Shown here: in pieces, positions 27,712 through 38,369 of the stretch
How the letters are laid out: each line of letters begins with the position of its first letter
Position numbering within the stretch: position 1 is the stretch's first letter
Source: Clostridia bacterium UC5.1-1D2
GTDB taxonomy: Bacteria > Bacillota > Clostridia > Lachnospirales > Lachnospiraceae
DNA length: 64,000 nucleotides
Reading direction: 5' to 3'
Assembly (NCBI GenBank): GCA_001304855.1
Contig: BBZN01000006.1
Location: 96,943 to 160,942, forward strand
Notes under the pieces: model-generated
Seen by the model: the letters and a program-made list of their open reading frames with translations, nothing else
What the model was told of the DNA's origin: nothing
Database searches by the model: none
Made by a program: the position numbers and the translations under genes

Positions 27712-28175
27712 ATGGACAATATTGATTACAAAATACTTAATATACTGAAAGAAAACGGCCGGGAGAAGGCCTCGGACATCAGCAAGGCCATCCATCTGTC
27801 TGTTTCGGCTGTGCTGGACCGGATCAAAAAAATGGAGGAGTCGGGGCTCATTAAGGCTATACCGTTATGGTGGATGCAAAGGCGCTGGGCAATGACGTGA
27901 CCGCGCTTATGGAGATCAGCCTGGAACATCCCAGATTCCACGATTCCTTCACGGAGATGATCATGGACCATCCCAATATTGTGGACTGCTATTATCTCAC
28001 CGGGGACTACGACTTTGTACTGAAGATAACCTGCGCCTCCTCCGACGAGCTGGAGAGCATCCACAGAACCATTAAGAGCATGACCGGGGTATCGGCCACC
28101 AGAACCCATTTTGTTCTCAAAGAGATTAAGAATGTATATACTGCCATCCCTGAGGAGGGGAAGAAGCGGTTATAA
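27712..28175 (+). CDS. Lrp/AsnC-family regulator (one frameshift)
   Basis: MDNIDYKILNILKENGREKASDISKAIHLSVSAVLDRIKKMEESGLIKAY is the Lrp helix-turn-helix; the RAM ligand-binding domain follows (NDVTALMEISLEHPRFH, MDHPNIVDCYYLTGDYDFVLKI, VSATRTHFVLKEIKN). One C is missing near 27858, splitting KAYTVMVDAK. About 155 residues. The ribosome binding site is GGGGG at about 27701-27705. The next gene, an aminotransferase, starts 16 bp downstream, so the pair is likely co-transcribed, with Lrp sensing an amino acid made or used by the enzyme. Confidence 0.88.
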
Positions 28176-28191
28176 GAAGGAGAATCAGGTT

Positions 28192-29030
28192 ATGAAAACC
28201 CTCGGATATTACAACGGAAGATATGACGAACTGGATAAGATGATGATACCGATGAACGACCGGGTGTGTTGGTTTGGAGACGGCGTGTATGATGCAGGGC
28301 CCTGCCGCAACTACAACATTTTTGCCCTGGATGAGCATGTGGACCGTTTCTTCAACAATGCGGGGCTGCTGCAAATTGAAATGCCCTGTACCAAGGAGGA
28401 GCTTAAGGGGCTCCTTTGCAGTCTGGTGCATAAGATGGATACCGGCAGCCTGTTCGTGTATTACCAGGTGACCAGAGGAACAGCTGCCCGCACCCATGAG
28501 TTCCCGCAAGAGGCCCGGGCTAACCTGTGGGTTACCTTAAAGCCCCTGCCTTCCCCGGAGCTTACGGAGAAGATCCGGCTGATAACCCTGGAGGATACCC
28601 GTTTTCTCCACTGCAACATCAAGACCCTGAACCTGATTCCCAGTGTTATGGCTGCCCAGAAAGCCAGTGAGGCCGGCTGCCAGGAAGCGGTATTCCACAG
28701 AGGCGGAAGAGTGACGGAGTGCGCCCACAGCAACTGCCATATTCTGAAGGACAAAACACTGTATACCGCTCCGGCCGACAACCTGATTCTGCCGGGGATT
28801 GCCCGGGCCCACCTAATTAAAATATGTAAGAAACTGGGAATTTCTGTAAAGGAGACTCCATACACGGTAGAGGAGCTGATGGAGGCGGATGAGATTCTTA
28901 TCACGTCCTCCAGCAAATTCTGCATGTCTGCCAGCCATGTTGACGACGTCCCCGCAGGGGGAAAGCGCCGGAGCTGTTGGAGCGGATTCAGGAGGCAGTG
29001 AAGGCGGAGTTTATAGAGGCGACTAATTAA
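28192..29030 (+). CDS. dat: Fold-type IV aminotransferase, D-amino-acid transaminase-like (one frameshift)
   Basis: Starts MKTLGYYNGRYDELDKMMIPMNDRVCWFGDGVYDA, typical of class IV aminotransferases. YYQVTRGTAARTHEFP contains the RxH pair that D-amino-acid aminotransferases use to hold the substrate carboxylate; CNIKTLNLIPSVMAAQKA holds the PLP lysine; FHRGGRVTECAHSNCHIL and the LPGIAR loop complete the fold. D-Ala and D-Glu formation for peptidoglycan is the likely role. One G is missing near 28965; with it the C-terminus reads PAGGKAPELLERIQEAVKAEF and ends at TAA 29028. It could instead be a branched-chain enzyme, but the RxHxFP motif argues against this. Confidence 0.85.
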
Positions 29031-29104
29031 GCCCGGGGCGGGGGATAGTGGGAAGCCGCCGGAGGGAACAGTTGCAATTGACTTTTGCAGGCTGCAGTGA
29101 TAGA

Positions 29105-30135
29105 ATGAGAGGCATGAAAAGGACAGAATTAAAGACAATTTTATTTGCAGTGTTGATAGTAATAGGTACGGCTTGGCTGACAGGATGCAGCAGGAAAGAA
29201 GTTGCTCCTGTCAGGAGGTCGTCTTTTTTATTGAATACCTTTGTGACGGTGACGCTCTATGAGTATTCCGACAAAAGCGCTGTGGACGGCTGTATTCAGC
29301 TGTGCTCTGATTATGAAAAGCTTCTCAGCAAAACCCTGGAGAGCAGTGAGATCTACAAGATGAATCACAGGGCGGCAGGAGAACGGAGCTTCACTGTGTC
29401 GGACAAGACAGCCCAGGTGCTGGCAAAGGGACTGGAGTACAGCCGGATTTCCGGCGGCGCTTTTGATATAACCATTGAGCCCCTGAGTTCTCTCTGGGAT
29501 TTTACTGCGGAGGAGCCCCAGGTTCCCTCCCGCCGGCTGATTGAAAAGGATATCGGGAAGGTAGGCTATGAGAATGTGGTTCTGGAGGGCAATCGCGTAA
29601 CCTTTTTAAATGATGAAACCACCATTGATCTGGGCGCCATTGCCAAAGGCTTTATTGCAGATGAGATGAAATCCTATCTGGAGGAGAATGGAGTCACAAG
29701 CGCCCTTATTAATCTGGGAGGAAATATCCTCTGCGTAGGCGGACAGCCGGGGGGAGACCCTTTTAAAATAGGGCTTCAGCGGCCGTACGCCTCCTATGCG
29801 GAGACGGTGGCAGCCTTGAATGTGACGGACTTGTCTGTGGTTTCCTCAGGCGTCTATGAGCGGCATTTTATAAAGGACGGGATCAATTACCACCATATAC
29901 TGAATCCCAGGACGGGATTCCCCTACGAAAACGGCCTGACCCAGGTGTCCGTTATATCCGGGAAGTCTGTGGACGGAGACGGTCTCAGCACCACCTGCTT
30001 TGCCTTAGGGCTGGAGGAGGGTATGAAACTCATCGAGTCTATGGAAGGCGTATATGGATTTTTCTCACCGAGGATGGAGAGATGTATTATACGGAGGGTG
30101 CGAAAGGCTTTTTGGCTGAAGGGCCTGAGCCGTAA
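29105..30135 (+). CDS. apbE: ApbE family FAD:protein FMN transferase, lipoprotein
   Basis: A signal peptide ending in lipobox LTGC (about residue 28) anchors it outside the cell. ApbE motifs: LLNTFVTVTLYEYSD, YEKLLSKTLESSEIYKMN, SRISGGAFDITIEPLSSLW, TIDLGAIAKGFIADEM, SALINLGGNILCVGG, and HHILNPRTGFPYEN with metal/FAD residues, then SVDGDGLSTTCFALG. ApbE enzymes attach FMN to Thr in NqrC/RnfG-type proteins or remove FMN from FAD. One T is missing near 30061, so the tail should read FFLTEDGEMYYTEGAKGFLAE, ending at TAA 30133. The start is unsure: 29105 and 29114 are both possible and neither has a clear ribosome binding site. Confidence 0.88.
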
Positions 30136-30171
30136 CCCTGCCGGCCGGTAAGGCCTGCTCTTATTTATAGC

Positions 30172-30198
30172 TTCTTGACCAGTTTTTTCGGTCAAGAA
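30172..30198. terminator. Hairpin between apbE and gtrA
   Basis: TTCTTGACC (30172-30180) pairs perfectly with GGTCAAGAA (30190-30198) across a 9-nt loop. It lies 37 bp after the apbE stop. The loop, not the flank, holds the T-run, so termination strength is uncertain. Confidence 0.4.
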
Positions 30199-30250
30199 CA
30201 TGCGCCGTCTGAACGGTTGCTTTGGAAGCAATCCGCCGCAGTGTTTTTTC

Positions 30251-30279
30251 TTTACTTTTTGGTAATGCTACCATATAAT
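30251..30279 (+). promoter_or_regulatory. Promoter of gtrA-yfhO(-argH)
   Basis: TTTACT (30251-30256), 17-bp spacer, perfect TATAAT (30274-30279), 42 bp before the gtrA start. Confidence 0.65.
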
Positions 30280-30320
30280 ATAAGGGATATTGCGATTTTT
30301 AGGGAAATCAGGAGTATAAA

Positions 30321-30749
30321 ATGCTGGATAAAATAAGGGAAAAATGTGTGAACTATGAGACTGTAAGCTATCTCATATGCGGCATTCTCACAACAGCCGT
30401 AGACTTCGGGGCTTATAGTTTTTTCCGGGAGACCGATCTTAGCGTAGAGCTGTCCCAGGCTTTGTCCTGGCTGGTGGCCGTGTTTTTTGCCTATGTGGTC
30501 AATAAGCTGGTGGTATTCCGTAACTTTAATATGCGCCCTGTTTATATGGCAAAGGAAGCCGGCGCCTTTGTGGCCGCCAGAGCTTTCTCGGGGATACTGA
30601 CCTGGATTATCATGATAGTTTTGGTGAGGCTGGGGGGAGACAGAGGGTTTCTGTATGAGCTGTTTTGCAAATTTATAGTCTCTGTAATCAACATGGTCTT
30701 GAATTATGTGTTCAGCAAGTTATGGATATTTAAGAAAAAGCCTGAGTAG
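30321..30749 (+). CDS. GtrA-family membrane protein
   Basis: Intact 142 residues with four membrane helices. YLICGILTTAVDFGAYSFF and SWLVAVFFAYVVNKLVVF and the C-terminal NMVLNYVFSKLWIFKKK are characteristic of GtrA, a family thought to move lipid-linked sugars or assist teichoic acid/polysaccharide glycosylation. The next gene is a YfhO-type membrane protein 15 bp downstream; YfhO in Bacillus is required to glycosylate lipoteichoic acid, so the two probably act together on cell-envelope glycosylation. Confidence 0.88.
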   Translation: MLDKIREKCVNYETVSYLICGILTTAVDFGAYSFFRETDLSVELSQALSWLVAVFFAYVVNKLVVFRNFNMRPVYMAKEAGAFVAARAFSGILTWIIMIVLVRLGGDRGFLYELFCKFIVSVINMVLNYVFSKLWIFKKKPE

Positions 30750-30764
30750 AGAAAGGTGACTAAA

Positions 30765-33700
30765 ATGGAACGTGATGAGATAAAGCGGGTTGAGCAGGAG
30801 CTGGATGCCATTTTAAAGCTTGTCATGGAGGAGGAGCCTCCGAAAAAGGAAACTTCCGGAGATACGAAGCTTTATAAAGCAAAGCAGATATGTTCGGCTG
30901 ATGCTGATACTCAGGAGAAAACATACCGGGAAAAGGGGGCGGTAAAGGAAACTGCCGCCAGCCGGACGCCCGGTGATGAGGAGGATAAATTGGAGCCAAG
31001 GGATGGCGGCTTTGGCGGGCTGTTTCAGGATGAGGTTTTCGGAGAGCTGTTGGGCGGGCTGTCCTATGGGGGACAGAGCCGGAATCTGCTTTCAGAAGAT
31101 GAATCCCAGAGTGGGAGCGATGAAGCTTCATACCTGAATGTGGAGAGCGGAGACGCGTTTCAGGGCCTGTCCTGCAAAGATGGGTACGACAATTACGAAA
31201 AGAGCCCCGGTGATGAGGCGTGGGAAGATGCAGATGAGAGGGAGGTCCGTGATGAACCCCATGAGGACAGGGGCTTTCACGGGCCTGTCCGGGTATGCGT
31301 GCCCGAAGAACCGGAGGAGGATTTCAGGCCGGGAAGGATAACCAGACCCAGAGCCCGGGGATTAAAGCTGTTAAAGCCCTCCGACGGACTTGTGGCAGCA
31401 TTTTTTATACCTGTGATTGTGCTGATTATCATATTCTCCCAGCGGGGTATTTTTCCCTTTGGCGAGGAGAGCTTTCTCAGGACCGACATGTATCACCAGT
31501 ACGCCCCTTTCTTTTCGGAATTTCAGTATAAGCTGGTAAACGGCGGAAGCCTGCTTTACAGCTGGGATATCGGCATGGGCGTGAATTTCTCGGCCCTTTA
31601 CGCCTACTATCTGGCAAGCCCTATGAATTGGCTTCTGATACTGTGTCCGAAAAGTATATTATCGAGTTTATGACTATGGTGATCGTTCTAAAGACCGGTT
31701 TATCAGGCTTAAGCTTTTCCTGGTATCTGCGCAGGCACTTTAAAACCAGGGATTTCGGCGTAGGATTTTTCGGGATTTTCTATGCGCTCAGCGGTTATAT
31801 GGCGGCCTACAGCTGGAACATCATGTGGCTGGACTGTATTTTGCTGTTCCCTGTGATACTTCTGGGTCTGGAGCGTCTGGTTAAAGAGAAGAAGGGCATG
31901 CTCTACTGTATCGCCCTGGGACTTTCCATCCTGTCCAATTACTATATCTCCATTATGATTTGCATATTTATGGTGATTTATGTGATTGTGCAGCTGATTC
32001 TGAACCCGCCTGAAGGCGTGGTGGAATTTTTAAAGACCTGCGGCCTCTTCGCCCTGTATTCACTTCTGGCAGGGGCGTTGTCCGCTGTGGTACTTCTGCC
32101 GGAAATATTTGCCCTCCAGGCCACAGCCTCGGGAAATTTTGATTTTCCAAAGGATATAAACTCCTATTTCTCTATCTTTGATATGATTGCCAGGCATATC
32201 GGCAATGTGGGAACGGAAATCGGCCTTGACCACTGGCCTAACATATACTGCGGAGTGGCAGTCCTCATGTTCTTCCTTTTGTACCTGGGAAGCAAAAAGA
32301 TTGCCCTCAGGGAAAAGATTGTGTATTGCAGCATGCTTCTGCTGTTCTACGCCAGCTTTTCCACCAATGTACTGAACTTTATATGGCATGGCTTCCATTT
32401 CCCAAACAGCCTGCCCTGCCGCCAGTCCTTCATCTATATTGCCCTGATGCTTTTTATGTGCTACGAGGCTTATACAAAGCTGGAGGAGACGCCCTTTAAG
32501 TATCTGGCTATGGCCTTTTGGGGGGCCGTCAGCTTTGTTCTTCTGGCTGAGAAGCTGGTGGATAATACGGAGCAGTTTCATTTCTCCGTGTTTTATGTGG
32601 CGATCCTTTTGATAGCCATTTACGGAGGACTTATCCTCCTGTATAAAAATAGAAAATGGAGTCCGGACGCGGTCCTTCTGACTGCGTTGGCTGTAGTTGC
32701 CATTGAATCGGCTGTGAATATGGCTGTTACCAGCATTCCCACCACCAGCAGGACCGCTTATGTGAAGGATAACCAGGATGTGGAGGAGCTTGCCTGGAAT
32801 ATCAGAAGCAATACATTCTACCGCGTGGAGAAGGTGGACAGAAAGACAAAGAATGACGGCGCCTGGATGAATTTTCCCTCCGTCTCTCTCTTTTCCTCCA
32901 CGGCCAATGCATCCCTCTCCCATTTCTTTACGGATTTGGGCTGTGAAAGCTCTACAAATGCATACAGCATTACAGGCAGCACCCCCCTGGTTGACAGCCT
33001 TTTTGCGGTAAAATACGGACTTTACAGCAATACCCCTCCTGCCAGCAGCCTGATGAAGATGAGCGAACGGTCCGGGGGAACGCTGCTTTATGAGAATCTC
33101 TATACGCTTCCGGTGGCTTTCATGCTTCCGGCAGACGTGGAGAACAACTGGATTCTGGATTCCGGCAATCCTGCTTATGTGCAGAACGATCTCTGCACGC
33201 TGCTGGGAACGGCGCCTGTGCTTATCTCCAACGAGAGTTATTCGGAAGGCAAAAAGCTGACCTTTACCTCTGAGGCCCCGGGAGACTATTATGTATATGT
33301 GACAAATAAAAGGGTAAAGGAAGTTACGGCTGTTATGGGCCAGAATACGGAAAGCTTTGACAATGTGGACAGAGGCTTTTTCCTGGAGCTGGGGTACCTG
33401 GCTAAGGGCGAGGAAGTGACCCTGGAATCCACAGGAGGGGGCTCCTGCCATGAATGCGGAGGTATGGAGGTTTAATCCTGAGGCCATGATGTCCGTCTAT
33501 AATAAGATGAACCAGAATCCTATAACGTTAAGCAGCTGGACCGATACGGGGATTAAGGGAACCATAACGGCCGACGCCAACGGCGTGATGTATACCAGCA
33601 TTCCTTATGACAAGGGCTGGACTGTTACGGTGGACGGCGTCAAGGTAACGCCCAGAAGCCTGTTTGACACATTTATCGGGGTGGACCTCACTGCCGGGAC

Positions 33701-33848
33701 TCACAAGATAACCATGTCCTATGAGCCGGAGGGGCTCAGGACCGGAGCGTGGATAACAGGCACAGCTGTGGCAGTTCTGGGAATGACAGGCCTAATAGGG
33801 TACCGAAAGAATAAAAAGGGAGCAAACCGCTTAAAAAGGAGGAAATAA
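30765..33848 (+). CDS. YfhO-family membrane protein with long acidic N-terminal extension (two frameshifts)
   Basis: About 1,030 residues after repair. Residues 1-205 are hydrophilic and very rich in Glu, Asp, Ser and Gly, without recognised domains, and are absent from Bacillus YfhO. Then follow about 12 membrane helices with GT-C-like features: [19 protein letters not shown] (an Asp-Met-Tyr loop in the first extracytoplasmic segment), [47 protein letters not shown]-terminal extracellular domain has [16 protein letters not shown], the usual YfhO ending, and a last helix plus [13 protein letters not shown]. Missing A near 31650 (PKKYIIEF) and a base near 33450 split it. The start ATG 30765 has GAAAGG 8 nt upstream. 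argH begins 4 bp after its stop. Confidence 0.88.
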
Positions 33849-33852
33849 AACC

Positions 33853-35232
33853 ATGAAATTATGGGGAGGACGATTTACAAAGGAGACCAATCAGTTGGTG
33901 CACAATTTTAATGAATCCCTGTCTTTTGATCAGAAATTCTATCATCAGGATATAGAGGGCAGTATCGCACACGTTAAAATGCTGGCTAAGCAGGGCATTC
34001 TTTCGGACAAGGACAGAGATGATATCATAGCAGGCCTGGACAGCATTCGGGAGGACCTTGACAGCGGGAAATTGACAATATCCTCCGATTCTGGATATGA
34101 AGATATCCACTCGTTTGTGGAGGGGACGCTTACAGAGCGTATCGGCGAAGCAGGCAAGCGTCTCCACACCGGCCGGAGCCGCAACGATCAGGTGGCTCTG
34201 GATATGAAGCTTTACACCAGGGATGAGATCGATGAACTTCAGGGGCTGGTGAAAGAACTTCTGCAGGAACTGCTGGTTATTATGGAAGCCAACACAAATA
34301 CCTTTATGCCGGGCTTTACCCATCTGCAGAAAGCCCAGCCCATCACCCTTGCCCACCATATGGGAGCTTACTTTGAGATGTTTTCCAGAGACTGTTCCAG
34401 ACTGGAGGACATCCGCAGGAGGATGAATTATTGTCCCCTGGGATCCGGCGCTCTGGCGGGAACCACCTATCCCCTGGACAGGGCTTATACTGCAGAGCTT
34501 CTGGGGTTTGCAGGCCCTACGTTAAACTCCATGGATTCTGTGGCGGACAGGGATTATCTTATTGAGCTTTTAAGCGCTCTATCCACTATTTCCATGCATC
34601 TTAGCCGGTTCTGTGAGGAGATTATCATATGGAATACAAATGAGTACCGGTTTGTGGAGCTGGATGACTCCTACAGCACAGGCAGCTCTATTATGCCACA
34701 GAAAAAAAACCCGGACATTGCAGAGCTGATTCGGGGCAAGAGCGGCCGGGTATACGGCGCTCTGGTGTCACTGCTCACTACCATGAAGGGGATTCCTCTG
34801 GCTTATAACAAGGACATGCAGGAGGACAAGGAGCTGACCTTTGACGCCATTGACACAGTGAAGGGATGTCTGGCTCTTTTCACAGGCATGATCTCCTCCA
34901 TGAGCTTTCGCAGGGATGTGATGGAGGCCAGTGCAAAGAACGGCTTTACAAATGCCACGGACGCCGCCGACTACCTGGTAAACAAGGGGGTGGCCTTCAG
35001 GGACGCTCATGGCATTGTGGGCCAGCTTGTGCTTCTGTGCATTGAAAAGGGAATTGCCCTGGATGATCTGCCGCTGGAGGAGTATAAGAAAATCAGTCCC
35101 GTGTTTGAGGAGGATGTGTACGAAGCTATCAGCATGAAAACCTGCGTGGAAAAGCGCGTCACCGTGGGCGCGCCGGGGGAAGCTGCCATGAAGGCTGTAA
35201 TCGGGATATACAGAAAGCAGCTGGAGGCATAG
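33853..35232 (+). CDS. argH: Argininosuccinate lyase
   Basis: Intact 459 residues. [22 protein letters not shown] start, [30 protein letters not shown] and the fumarase-superfamily signature [13 protein letters not shown] with the catalytic Ser loop. It releases arginine and fumarate from argininosuccinate. AAAGGAGGAA overlaps the end of the YfhO gene, so it is likely translated from the same transcript, away from the main arginine locus 6 kb downstream. No ArgR-like palindrome is visible immediately ahead of it. Confidence 0.98.
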   Translation: MKLWGGRFTKETNQLVHNFNESLSFDQKFYHQDIEGSIAHVKMLAKQGILSDKDRDDIIAGLDSIREDLDSGKLTISSDSGYEDIHSFVEGTLTERIGEAGKRLHTGRSRNDQVALDMKLYTRDEIDELQGLVKELLQELLVIMEANTNTFMPGFTHLQKAQPITLAHHMGAYFEMFSRDCSRLEDIRRRMNYCPLGSGALAGTTYPLDRAYTAELLGFAGPTLNSMDSVADRDYLIELLSALSTISMHLSRFCEEIIIWNTNEYRFVELDDSYSTGSSIMPQKKNPDIAELIRGKSGRVYGALVSLLTTMKGIPLAYNKDMQEDKELTFDAIDTVKGCLALFTGMISSMSFRRDVMEASAKNGFTNATDAADYLVNKGVAFRDAHGIVGQLVLLCIEKGIALDDLPLEEYKKISPVFEEDVYEAISMKTCVEKRVTVGAPGEAAMKAVIGIYRKQLEA

Positions 35233-35269
35233 TCCGGGAGTCCTGCAGAGAATGGTTTTTATTTCTTTC

Positions 35270-35298
35270 TTGACGGGAGAATGATTAAATTATATAAT
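35270..35298 (+). promoter_or_regulatory. Promoter of the Crp/Fnr-family gene
   Basis: TTGACG (35270-35275), 17-bp spacer, perfect TATAAT (35293-35298), 45 bp before the ATG. The nearby ATGTTGTAAATACAACG (about 35312-35328) is an inverted repeat TGTTGTAAATACAAC that could be an autoregulatory operator. Confidence 0.65.
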
Positions 35299-35342
35299 AT
35301 TTACAGCATAAATGTTGTAAATACAACGGAAAGAGGAGCTAA

Positions 35343-36035
35343 ATGGAGGAGTTTCTGTACCTTATAAAAAAATCCCCTCTGTTTTACGGGATTAATGACG
35401 ATGAGCTTTATACCCTGCTGAAATGCTGCGGGGCGGAGCAGGTGCCCTATGAGGACGGAGAACATATTTTCCGCATGGGTGAATCAGTGAATAAGGTTAT
35501 GATTTTACTAAGGGGAAAGGCCTGTGTGTTCCAGGAGAATTTCTGGGGACGCCAGGAACGGATCTATCATATTAAGGAGGGCGAGATATTCGGGGAGTCC
35601 TACTCCTGCGCCAGAACGCCCATACTTCCGGTGAGCGTGGTGACGGAGGGCGCCTGTGAGGTATTGTTTCTCGATTACCAGAGGATGATAACATTCTGTT
35701 CCCTGGCCTGCGATTTTCACACCCGTTTTATCCATAACATGCTCCGGCTGGTGTCTGAGCAGAATGTAAAACTGGAGAATAAGCTGGAGCATGTGTGCCA
35801 GAAAAATACCAGGGAGAAGCTGCTGTCCTATCTGTCCAAGCATGCCATGGCTCAGGGGAGACGGGACTTTGACATCCCCCACAACCGCCAGGAGCTGGCG
35901 GAATATCTCTGCGTGGACCGCAGCGCCATGTCCAATGAGCTGAGCAAAATGCGGGCGGAGGGAATACTGGATTTTCAGAAAAACCACTTTATTCTCCACG
36001 ACAGATACGGCGGGGAACAGAGAGAGGGCGCATAG
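35343..36035 (+). CDS. Crp/Fnr-family transcriptional regulator
   Basis: Intact 230 residues: an N-terminal cyclic-nucleotide-like beta-roll (LFYGINDDELYTLLKCCG, GEHIFRMGESVNKVMILLRGKACVF, GEIFGESYSCA) and a C-terminal winged helix (DIPHNRQELAEYLCVDRSAMSNELSKMRAEGILDF). Cysteines at about 28, 29, 60, 85 and 118 are not in an obvious Fnr iron-sulfur pattern, so the signal is unknown. The repeat TGTTGTAAATACAAC upstream may be its own site. Next gene is transketolase, with its own promoter. Confidence 0.88.
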   Translation: MEEFLYLIKKSPLFYGINDDELYTLLKCCGAEQVPYEDGEHIFRMGESVNKVMILLRGKACVFQENFWGRQERIYHIKEGEIFGESYSCARTPILPVSVVTEGACEVLFLDYQRMITFCSLACDFHTRFIHNMLRLVSEQNVKLENKLEHVCQKNTREKLLSYLSKHAMAQGRRDFDIPHNRQELAEYLCVDRSAMSNELSKMRAEGILDFQKNHFILHDRYGGEQREGA

Positions 36036-36080
36036 AAACGCAAACTCTTGCAATAAAAAACGCAAAAACCCGAAAATATA

Positions 36081-36109
36081 TTGCTATTCCGGAGAGAACT
36101 TGCTATAAT
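36081..36109 (+). promoter_or_regulatory. Promoter of transketolase
   Basis: TTGCTA (36081-36086), 17-bp spacer, perfect TATAAT (36104-36109), 75 bp before the ATG. Confidence 0.65.
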
Positions 36110-36183
36110 TAGGAAAAGTTGTTAAGTGATTAACAGTAAAATTATGCATAGGGTGTCCTTTAGACACCAGAACGGAGGGAACC

Positions 36184-38163
36184 ATGAATCAGATTGATAC
36201 CATGTCAGTAAATGCAATCCGCGTTTTGGCGGCAGATGCTGTCCAGAAGGCAAACTCAGGCCATCCAGGCCTTCCTCTGGGTTCGGCGGCCATGGCCTAC
36301 GAGCTCTGGGCAAAACACATGAACCACAATCCCAAAAATCCCCAGTGGAAGAACCGGGACCGTTTTATTCTCTCGGGAGGCCACGGGTCAACCCTTTTAT
36401 ACTCCCTGCTGCATCTTTTTGGGTATGGTCTTACAAAGGAGGACTTGATGAACTTCCGCCAGGAAGGCTCCCTGACTCCGGGACATCCTGAGTACGGCCA
36501 CACAGTGGGCGTGGAGGCCACCACAGGCCCTCTGGGCGCAGGCATGGGTATGGCGGTAGGCATGGCAATGGCAGAAGCCATCTGGCCGCTGTATTTAATA
36601 AAGAAGCCTATCCCGTTGTTGACCACTTTACCTATGTTCTGGGCGGCGACGGCTGTATGATGGAAGGCATCTCTTCCGAGGCGTTCTCTCTGGCGGGAAC
36701 CCTGGGGCTTGCCAAGCTTATTGTACTTTATGATTCCAACAAGATTTCCATTGAGGGAAGCACAGACATTGCCTTTACCGAGAATGTGCAGAAGCGCATG
36801 GAAGCCTTCGGGTTCCAGATTCTTACTGTGGAGGACGGCAACGATCTGGATGCCATCGGCAAAGCGATCGAGGAGGCTAAGGCAGACACCGCGCGTCCCT
36901 CCTTTATCACTGTCAAGACCCAGATTGGCTACGGCTGTCCTGCCAAGCAGGGAAAAGCCAGCGCACACGGCGAGCCCCTGGGCGCTGATAATGTTACAGC
37001 CATGAAGGAGAACTTAAACTGGCCTTCTATGGAAGCTTTCTACGTGCCGGATGAAGTATATGCCAATTACGGAGCATGCAGCCGGGCAGGCGCCGACGCA
37101 GAGGAGAAGTGGAACGCCCTTTTTGCAGAGTACTGTGAGAAGTATCCTGAGATGAAGGAACTTTGGGACAAGTACTATAATCCGGAACTGGCTAAGGAAG
37201 CCTGTGATTCTGAGGATTACTGGGCCTACGATGAGAAACCGGACGCTACCAGAAGCTTATCAGGAAAACAGCTCCAGAAGCTTAAGAATATGATGCCTAA
37301 CCTTATTGGCGGGGCTGCGACCTGGCTCCTTCCACCAAGACCTATATGGCAGATATGGGAGATTTTTCAAAGGACAATTATGCAGGCCGCAATCTTCACT
37401 TTGGCGTGCGTGAGCTGGCGATGGCGGCTATCGGCAACGGACTGGCCCTTCACGGCGGACTCCGGGCCTTTGTGTCCACCTTCTTTGTATTCAGCGATTA
37501 TACAAAACCGATGGCAAGGCTGTCGGCTCTCATGGGGCTGCCCCTTACCTTTGTGTTTACACATGACAGCATTGGAGTAGGGGAGGACGGACCTACCATG
37601 AGCCCATTGAGCAGCTTGCCATGCTCCGCTCCATGCCTAACTTCCATGTGTTCCGTCCGGCTGACGCCACAGAGACTGCGGCCGCATGGTACAGCGCGGT
37701 GAGTTCCGCAAATACGCCGACTGCTCTGGTTCTTACAAGGCAGAATCTGCCTCAGCTGGCAGGATCCAGCAAGGAAGCCTTAAAGGGAGCCTACATCTTG
37801 GAGGATTCCGCCAAGGCAGTTCCGGATGCGATTATCATTGCCACCGGTTCCGAGGTGGAACTGGCAGTGGGAGCCAAGGCGGAGCTGGCAAAGGAAGGCA
37901 TGGACGTGCGGGTTGTGAGTATGCCGTCTATGGATGTATTTGAGGAGCAGCCGGAGGAATACAAGGAGAGCGTTCTTCCAAAGGCAGTTCGCCGGAGAGT
38001 TGCGGTGGAAGCTTTGGGGGATTTCGGATGGGGCAAATATATTGGTTTAGACGGAGCCGCTATTACCATGAAGAGCTTCGGCGCCAGCGCTCCGGCAGGG
38101 CTGCTGTTTAAGAAGTTTGGATTTACCGTGGAGAATGTGGTGGCTGCCGTTAAGTCACTGTAA
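36184..38163 (+). CDS. tkt: Transketolase (four frameshifts)
   Basis: About 660 residues, normal for full-length transketolase. Order: [32 protein letters not shown], the TPP motif [23 protein letters not shown] with [33 protein letters not shown], then the pyrimidine domain [40 protein letters not shown], and the C-terminal domain [17 protein letters not shown]. Breaks are single missing bases near 36578 (C, AEAHLAAVF), 37319 ([12 protein letters not shown]), 37597 (C, THEPIEQ) with a fourth ambiguity around 36655. Enzyme of the non-oxidative pentose phosphate pathway. AACGGAGGGAACC precedes the start. Confidence 0.95.
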
Positions 38164-38201
38164 CCCTCAGTTTTCAATGGAATATCTGATTTATGACGTC
38201 C

Positions 38202-38246
38202 AGGCCGGAACCGGTGCATTTTATGCATCAGTTCCGGCCTTTCCTG
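38202..38246 (+). terminator. Terminator after transketolase
   Basis: AGGCCGGAAC and GGTGCAT pair with ATGCATC and GTTCCGGCCT across a TTT loop, a stem of about 17 bp with one internal mismatch, followed by TTTCCT. It begins 39 bp after the stop. Confidence 0.65.
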
Positions 38247-38369
38247 CAATATCCGTTGTAGGGCGCTGCCGCCTGTGCTAAAATATGGACATAAGAGAGC
38301 GGAGAGACCCATCACCGCTATACAAAGCAAAAAGAGGGCGGACAGGTGATTGATTTTTAAGAGAGGAAC

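Noticed and set aside
32060..33487. Long minus-strand open frame opposite yfhO
   Set aside because: It is antisense to the membrane-spanning part of YfhO, has no domain and no start signals.
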